Shown here in pieces: positions 59,776 to 64,000 of a DNA stretch of 64,000 nt (position 1 is its first letter; each line of letters begins with the position of its first letter). The stretch is from an uncultured Methylophaga sp. (GTDB lineage: Bacteria > Pseudomonadota > Gammaproteobacteria > Nitrosococcales > Methylophagaceae): contig NZ_CAMYKO010000007.1 in assembly GCF_947259025.1 (NCBI RefSeq), positions 87,945 to 151,944 on the forward strand, read 5' to 3'. The notes under the pieces were generated by a model. It saw only the letters and a list, made by a program, of their open reading frames with translations, searched no databases and had not been told where the DNA came from. Both the position numbers and the translations under genes were made by a program.

Positions 59776-61555
59776 ACTGAATACCAAAATCAATATTGAC
59801 GCTGGCGGCAACTTTAGCCGCCAGATGCGTCAATACGAGAAAAACTGGACGCGCTTCAGCAAAACCGGCCAGCGCCAGATGGGTGTATTACGCAGAAGCG
59901 TGGGTAGCCTTGGTAATGGCCTTGATAGATTAGGTAATCGTTATACAGCGATATTAGCGGGAGCCGGAACTGCAGCAACTTTTAAAGGTGTTTTGGATTT
60001 TGATGCTCGCTTAACCCAACTTGGTACCCAAGCAAATAAGTCCAAAGAAGAAGTAAATGAACTCCGCAAATTGCTGTTAGATACAGCCAACGATAAAAAT
60101 ATTAGATTGTCTCCAGAAGAGCTTCTGGCGGGGGTCGAAAAAACAGTTGAGAAAGTTGGTGATCTGGATCTTGTTGAAGCCAATATCCGCAATATTGGTC
60201 TGGCAATGCGGGCCTCAGGTGCTGCCGGTGAGGATATGGGGGCACTGTTAGCAGACCTGTCTGAGAAGATGGATGTTGAAGGACCGAAAGCCATCATGGA
60301 ATCTCTTGATGTTCTGGTTCGGCAGGGTGAAATGGGGGCATTTACGTTAGCAAATCTGGCCCAACATGGTGCTATGGCGACTTCAGCCTATTCTTCATTA
60401 GGCAGGACTGGGCCGGCTGCTGTCAGAGAAATGGGAACACTGTTGCAGATTGCTCAAAAGGCCACAGGTGAGCCAGCAAAAGCCGCCACAGCTTTCGAGA
60501 GGCTGTTAAGTGAAATGATCTCGAAATCTGGCGATCTCCGTAAGAATGGTATTGAAATATGGGATTTAGAGGAACAACAGCGAACGGGTAAAAAAGTTGC
60601 ACGTTCAGCTATTGATATTGTTAAAGAAATCATAGTCAAAACGAACGGAGACATAGAAAAGATACAGACCGTCTTTGGTGATGAGGCCATAAGACCACTT
60701 AAGTTCTTGGCTTCTCAGTATCAACAAACTGGTGACTTGAGCTTTATGGACAAATTCAACGAAGTCCAAGGTGACGGGTCTGAAATACTCAAAGATGCAG
60801 CGGCAAACGCGGAAACAGCTGCCGCTGCCCTGAATAGCCTCTATATCGCATACAAACGTTTTGCTGATGACAATCTGGCAGAACCGATACAGGCGCTTGC
60901 TGATGCTATTAACGGCATAGATAAAGACACACTGGACACCCTTATCAAAGGTGCAGCTGGTCTTGTTGCAGTAGGTGGCACTGCAATATTTGCCAGAAAA
61001 TTATACAAGGGTGGTCAGGGTCTATCCGACCTTATAAAAGGTAGCAAAGGCAAATCTGGCGGCACGGGCCTGGGCGGCATGATGGATGGTGTCACCCCGG
61101 TTTATGTCGTCAATATGGGTGGCGGCAAGGGTATGGGCGGCATGGGTGCCGGTAAAAAAGGCGGCTTCAAGCCCGCCCGAAAATTGGGCCGCTGGGAATC
61201 AGCACGAGCCATGAGAAACGTCAAAAACATTCCCAAGCTGGGGTTGGGAGCGACGTCCCTGGCCGGTGGTGCTGTCCTGGGTGCCGGCGCAGCGGGTTAT
61301 GGTGCTGGCACAATGATTTACGATAATGCGGTGGCCGGTACCGATGCTGCAGATGTTATCGGGCGCTCCATTGCTAAAGCCTTGGCGTTTTTTGGTAACG
61401 ATAATGCTCAAGCCGCCCTGGCTGCCGAGCAAAAAGCCCAACAACAAACACGCAGTTCATTGGAAATTGAAGTCACCGACAAGCGCGTCCAGGTTAAGTC
61501 CATCCAGAGTGATGATATGGACATCAGCGTGGATACCGGGGTGGTGATGCCATGA
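59768..61555 (+). CDS. Tape measure protein (Mu gp42)
   Basis: 595 residues: N-terminal coiled coil (FSRQMRQYEKNWTRFSKTGQ), phage TP901-like tape domain (AGAGTAATFKGVLDFDARLT, ELRKLLLDTANDKNIRLSPE, AGEDMGALLADLSEKMDVEG), hydrophobic and Gly-rich C-terminal parts. Sets tail length. From about 59920 to 61050 the codons are clearly more AT-rich than at both ends, suggesting a mosaic exchange of the middle. Confidence 0.9.
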   Translation: MAELNTKINIDAGGNFSRQMRQYEKNWTRFSKTGQRQMGVLRRSVGSLGNGLDRLGNRYTAILAGAGTAATFKGVLDFDARLTQLGTQANKSKEEVNELRKLLLDTANDKNIRLSPEELLAGVEKTVEKVGDLDLVEANIRNIGLAMRASGAAGEDMGALLADLSEKMDVEGPKAIMESLDVLVRQGEMGAFTLANLAQHGAMATSAYSSLGRTGPAAVREMGTLLQIAQKATGEPAKAATAFERLLSEMISKSGDLRKNGIEIWDLEEQQRTGKKVARSAIDIVKEIIVKTNGDIEKIQTVFGDEAIRPLKFLASQYQQTGDLSFMDKFNEVQGDGSEILKDAAANAETAAAALNSLYIAYKRFADDNLAEPIQALADAINGIDKDTLDTLIKGAAGLVAVGGTAIFARKLYKGGQGLSDLIKGSKGKSGGTGLGGMMDGVTPVYVVNMGGGKGMGGMGAGKKGGFKPARKLGRWESARAMRNVKNIPKLGLGATSLAGGAVLGAGAAGYGAGTMIYDNAVAGTDAADVIGRSIAKALAFFGNDNAQAALAAEQKAQQQTRSSLEIEVTDKRVQVKSIQSDDMDISVDTGVVMP

Positions 61556-61704
61556 CAAATTTGACTGGATCAAATTTATTCACCACATCCCTGTGGCTCA
61601 CCTGCATAGCAGGCCCACAAAAGTGGTTCCAGTTTGCTCCATGCAAACTGGTGCACCGCGCCAGCGACCTCGTCAGAGGTAACGCACAGGGAGGTGCGTT
61701 ATGA
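61552..61704 (+). CDS. 50-residue protein between tape measure and gpN genes
   Basis: Starts by ATGA overlap with the tape measure stop and ends by ATGA overlap with the gpN start, so it is tightly coupled. The peptide begins MTNLTGSNLFTTSLWLTCIA and ends RGNAQGGAL. It has two Cys and a hydrophobic stretch. No family recognised. Confidence 0.5.
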   Translation: MTNLTGSNLFTTSLWLTCIAGPQKWFQFAPCKLVHRASDLVRGNAQGGAL

Positions 61705-62816
61705 GCTGGAGAGACCAACTACAGCCAGCCTCATTCCGTGGCGTTGAATTCAAAGTCGCTTCGCATGATATGTCCTTTGGTCGCCGCGCTCAGCTGCATG
61801 AGTTCCCGCTCCGTGATAAGCCCTATGTTGAAGATCTGGGTCGCAAGGCCCGGACCTACAATATCGAGGCCTATGTCATCGGCCCTGATTACATGGCTCA
61901 GCGTGACAAGCTCATCGAGGCGCTGGAGAAGCATGGCCCTGGCACGCTGGTGCATCGATATTATGGCCAGCTCCGTGTTCAGGTGCTGGGCGAGCCGCGT
62001 GTTCGTGAGTCCAACAGAGAAGGTGGCTGGGCACAGTTTTCGATGGTCTTTGTCGAGGCCGGTGAAGAACCACGACCGCTGGCCACCATCGACACCCGGC
62101 AGAAAGTTGCCGCCAGTTCAGATAATGCGCTGGGTATTGTTCAGCAGAACTTTGAGTCTGAGTATGCCACCGAGGGCTTGCCGGGCTGGGTGACTGATTC
62201 ATCCCGGACAGTGTTAGGCAAACTTGATCAAACACTGGCCAATGTCTCGCTTGTGACCGATGTGATTAGTGATTATGTGACACTGCCGTCGCAAATTAGC
62301 AGCCGATTAGTCAGTGCCATGTCCTCTCTCACAGGCATGACTCAGTATCGAAGCCTCTCCGGTTTCGGTGCTGATTTACTGCCGGTACCGACCACAACAC
62401 CCAGCCGGATCCAGCAGGCTAAAAATCAAGCCGCCGTCGTTAACCTGGTGCGTCGCGTTTCCCTGGTTGAAGCCACGCGCTTATCCAGTCAACAGAACTA
62501 CGATTCTCAGCAAGAGGCGATCTCGATTCGTGATGAACTGGCTGACGATCTCGATACCGAAATGTTGACTGCAGATGATGACACCTACATCGCACTGCAG
62601 AGCCTTCGCTCCGAGATGGTACGTGATCTGACTGATCGCGCTGCCAAGCTCAAACAGGTCAGAAACTACACACCCAATGCGACACTGCCGGCATTGGTCA
62701 TTGCCCACACGCTTTATCAGAACGCACTGCGTGACCAGGACATCGTGGCCAGAAACAATATCAGCCATCCCGGCTTTATTCGCGGCGGCAATGCATTGGA
62801 GGTGCTCAATGCATAA
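61701..62816 (+). CDS. DNA circularisation N-domain tail protein (Mu gpN, gp43)
   Basis: 371 residues. The N-terminal DNA_circ_N domain is clear: WRDQLQPASFRGVEFKVASH, HEFPLRDKPYVEDLGRKART, YNIEAYVIGPDYMAQRDKLI, LGEPRVRESNREGGWAQFSM. In Mu, gpN is a baseplate hub-related protein. GGGAGG ribosome site; overlaps gpP by 8 bases. Confidence 0.92.
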   Translation: MSWRDQLQPASFRGVEFKVASHDMSFGRRAQLHEFPLRDKPYVEDLGRKARTYNIEAYVIGPDYMAQRDKLIEALEKHGPGTLVHRYYGQLRVQVLGEPRVRESNREGGWAQFSMVFVEAGEEPRPLATIDTRQKVAASSDNALGIVQQNFESEYATEGLPGWVTDSSRTVLGKLDQTLANVSLVTDVISDYVTLPSQISSRLVSAMSSLTGMTQYRSLSGFGADLLPVPTTTPSRIQQAKNQAAVVNLVRRVSLVEATRLSSQQNYDSQQEAISIRDELADDLDTEMLTADDDTYIALQSLRSEMVRDLTDRAAKLKQVRNYTPNATLPALVIAHTLYQNALRDQDIVARNNISHPGFIRGGNALEVLNA

Positions 62817-63840
62817 TGTCGCACTGAATGTATCAGGCCAAAACTGGTATGGCTGGAAAGAAGTCCGGATCCAGCGAGCCATCACCCAGATTGCCAATGA
62901 GTTTACCCTCGGACTCACTGACCGCTGGTCTGACGATGCGGCACCGAGACCTATAAAGGAAGGCGCTGCCTGTTCGGTCAGCATCGATGGCCAGACAGTC
63001 ATCACTGGCTATGTGGATGAAGCTACGACTTCCTATGATGAGCAAAGCCATGGCATCGAGGTCCAGGGCCGCGACATCACCGGTGACCTGGTTGACTGCA
63101 GCGCGCCATCATTCCAGTGGGCTGGCCGAGACTTGTTGAGAGGTGCACAGGATCTGTGCAAGCCTTTCGGCATTTCCGTTCGCGCCACTTCCGATGTCAG
63201 CAAAGCCTTCCAGCGGATGAAGTCTGATGAAGGCGAGACCGTGTTTGATGTCATCGAGTCAGCTGCGCGGATCCGGGGTGTCTTGCTGATGTCTGATGGT
63301 CAGGGTGGCCTGGTCATCGGCAGAGCCGGTCAAAAACGTCTGTCTGGCCAGCTGGAGCTGGGTGTCAATATCAAGCAGGGTTCTGGACGACGTTCACTCC
63401 GTGATCGCTTTAGCCGTTACACAGTCAAAGGCCAGGCCGGAGCGGAGAGCGCTTTCACAGAAAGCACCACTTCAGTCTCTCATACAGTGAATGATGCCGG
63501 CGTCAGCCGATATCGGCCAAAAGTGATCCTGGCTGAAGATGGTCTCGATATCGCTGGCTGTAAAGACCGTGCCGTCTGGCACCGCAATGTCGCTGCAGCT
63601 AAAAGCCAGAGCGTTAACTACACTGTTCATAGCTGGTATCTGAACGGTCAGCTGCTGGAGCCGAATGTCCTGGTACCGGTAAAAGACCACTATCTCAATA
63701 TCCAGCGTGATCTGTTGATTGTGGCCGTCACTTATATCGTCGATGACAAAGGCCTGCGAGCAGAGCTATCACTCGCGCTGCCAGAAGCCTATGCACTCCA
63801 GGAGTTACCGGAACCGGGTGATGAAGGAGGCCTGTGGTGA
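62809..63840 (+). CDS. Baseplate hub protein (Mu gpP, gp44)
   Basis: 343 residues from the ATG overlapping the gpN stop; a frame reaching back to 62677 is rejected. gpP/late-control-D-like: MHNVALNVSGQNWYGWKEVR, IQRAITQIANEFTLGLTDRW, GIEVQGRDITGDLVDCSAP, FSRYTVKGQAGAESAF. Forms the tail hub above the central spike. Confidence 0.92.
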   Translation: MHNVALNVSGQNWYGWKEVRIQRAITQIANEFTLGLTDRWSDDAAPRPIKEGAACSVSIDGQTVITGYVDEATTSYDEQSHGIEVQGRDITGDLVDCSAPSFQWAGRDLLRGAQDLCKPFGISVRATSDVSKAFQRMKSDEGETVFDVIESAARIRGVLLMSDGQGGLVIGRAGQKRLSGQLELGVNIKQGSGRRSLRDRFSRYTVKGQAGAESAFTESTTSVSHTVNDAGVSRYRPKVILAEDGLDIAGCKDRAVWHRNVAAAKSQSVNYTVHSWYLNGQLLEPNVLVPVKDHYLNIQRDLLIVAVTYIVDDKGLRAELSLALPEAYALQELPEPGDEGGLW

Positions 63841-64000
63841 GAAAGCTGAATCGCGTTCTATCACCTTTGCGCCGTGGCCTGCAGCAAGTGCTCCGGGTTT
63901 GCACTTTAAATCGCGTCAATGATGCCGCTGATATTCAGATGGTTCAGGTCGAAACCTTGTCCGGTGAGGTGGTTGAAGTGCCTCGTATCCAGGACTACGG
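63837..64000 (+). CDS. Baseplate assembly/spike protein (Mu gp45), 5' part only
   Basis: GTG start overlaps the gpP stop (GTGA). The visible 54 codons read MRKLNRVLSPLRRGLQQVLR, then NDAADIQMVQVETLSGEVVE and RIQDYG, which matches the start of the gp45/gpV spike family (RLALRR-like helix, QMVQV strand, DYG turn). The gene is cut by the window edge. Confidence 0.85.
   Translation, partial: MRKLNRVLSPLRRGLQQVLRVCTLNRVNDAADIQMVQVETLSGEVVEVPRIQDY

Larger units (their letters stand above)
32201..64000 (+). mobile_element. Mu-like transposable prophage (left part, right end outside window)
   Basis: The gene order is that of Mu-like phages: leftward repressor, ner, muA transposase, muB, early genes with GemA and Mor, lysis genes, DUF2730, DUF3486, terminase, DUF935 portal, MuF, virion morphogenesis protein, protease/scaffold, capsid, gp36, gp37, sheath, tube, tail chaperone, tape measure, gpN, gpP and gp45. 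All structural frames are open, so it may be intact. The left border is placed at TGTGAATAAC because Mu ends begin with TGT and because MuA-site-like repeats follow; the 5-bp target duplication cannot be checked without the right end. Confidence 0.93.

Noticed and set aside
1-64000. CRISPR arrays, tRNA or rRNA genes, insertion sequences
   Set aside because: No regularly spaced repeats, cloverleaf sequences, rRNA-like stretches or IS transposases were seen apart from the Mu-type transposase.

Overview
The window is a gammaproteobacterial chromosome segment of about 32 kb, followed by the left half of a Mu-like (transposable) prophage that runs off the right edge. The host genes suggest a free-living, probably marine or saline, motile bacterium. 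They include an Aer-type energy-taxis receptor, a BCCT compatible-solute transporter, outer-membrane porins, c-di-GMP and two-component signalling, and a full assimilatory nitrate pathway. A marine methylotroph-type gammaproteobacterium such as Methylophaga would fit, but that is only a guess from gene content.

Host part, left to right. Positions 1-620 hold no gene I can support. Next come an Aer-like receptor (684-2264), a phospholipase D/VTT fusion with a coupled EEP-family hydrolase (2403-5236), a coiled-coil porin (5353-6672), a BetT-like transporter (6709-8694), a small secreted protein, a PepSY protein with an OmpR/PhoP-type two-component system, and a second PepSY gene on the other strand (9216-11852). 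A MarR-type regulator follows with a SnoaL-like secreted protein; both carry the same TTAG-N4-CTAA operator.

Positions 13138-30514 form a nitrate assimilation island: nirB-nirD-nasA, an outer-membrane porin, a three-gene regulatory operon (37-residue membrane peptide, membrane-anchored NIT-domain nitrate sensor, NasT-like ANTAR protein), nrtABC, an EAL phosphodiesterase, narK and a PP2C-kinase fusion. Five promoters with the sigma-54 -24/-12 signature (GG and GC at the correct spacing) precede nirB, the porin, the NIT operon, nrtA and narK, and near-consensus NtrC sites lie upstream of nrtA and narK. The porin and nrtA leaders each carry two small hexaloop hairpins with A1 and G4 in the loop, the second overlapping the 5' arm of an intrinsic terminator; this is the architecture bound by ANTAR antiterminators. 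The narK leader has a similar hairpin pair in which the second hairpin covers the ribosome-binding site instead of a terminator. The best reading is a two-layer circuit: nitrogen limitation acts through NtrC and sigma-54, and nitrate acts through a split NasR-like NIT + ANTAR pair. This circuit is the most interesting system in the window.

A CHAD protein and a SixA-type phosphatase on the minus strand end the host part. The Mu-like prophage starts near 32201. It has a leftward LexA-type repressor, operators, ner, an inverted accessory gene, muA and muB, an early region that includes a phage-encoded CsrA, an HD hydrolase, GemA, Mor and a RecA-like ATPase, lysis genes (endolysin, holin), and then head and tail genes in Mu order: terminase, portal, MuF head protein with a nuclease-like tail, virion morphogenesis protein, protease/scaffold, capsid, sheath, tube, frameshifted tail chaperone, tape measure, gpN, gpP, and the start of gp45. 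Tight overlaps of the ATGA or TAATG type indicate long polycistronic transcripts. The right end of the prophage is not in the window.
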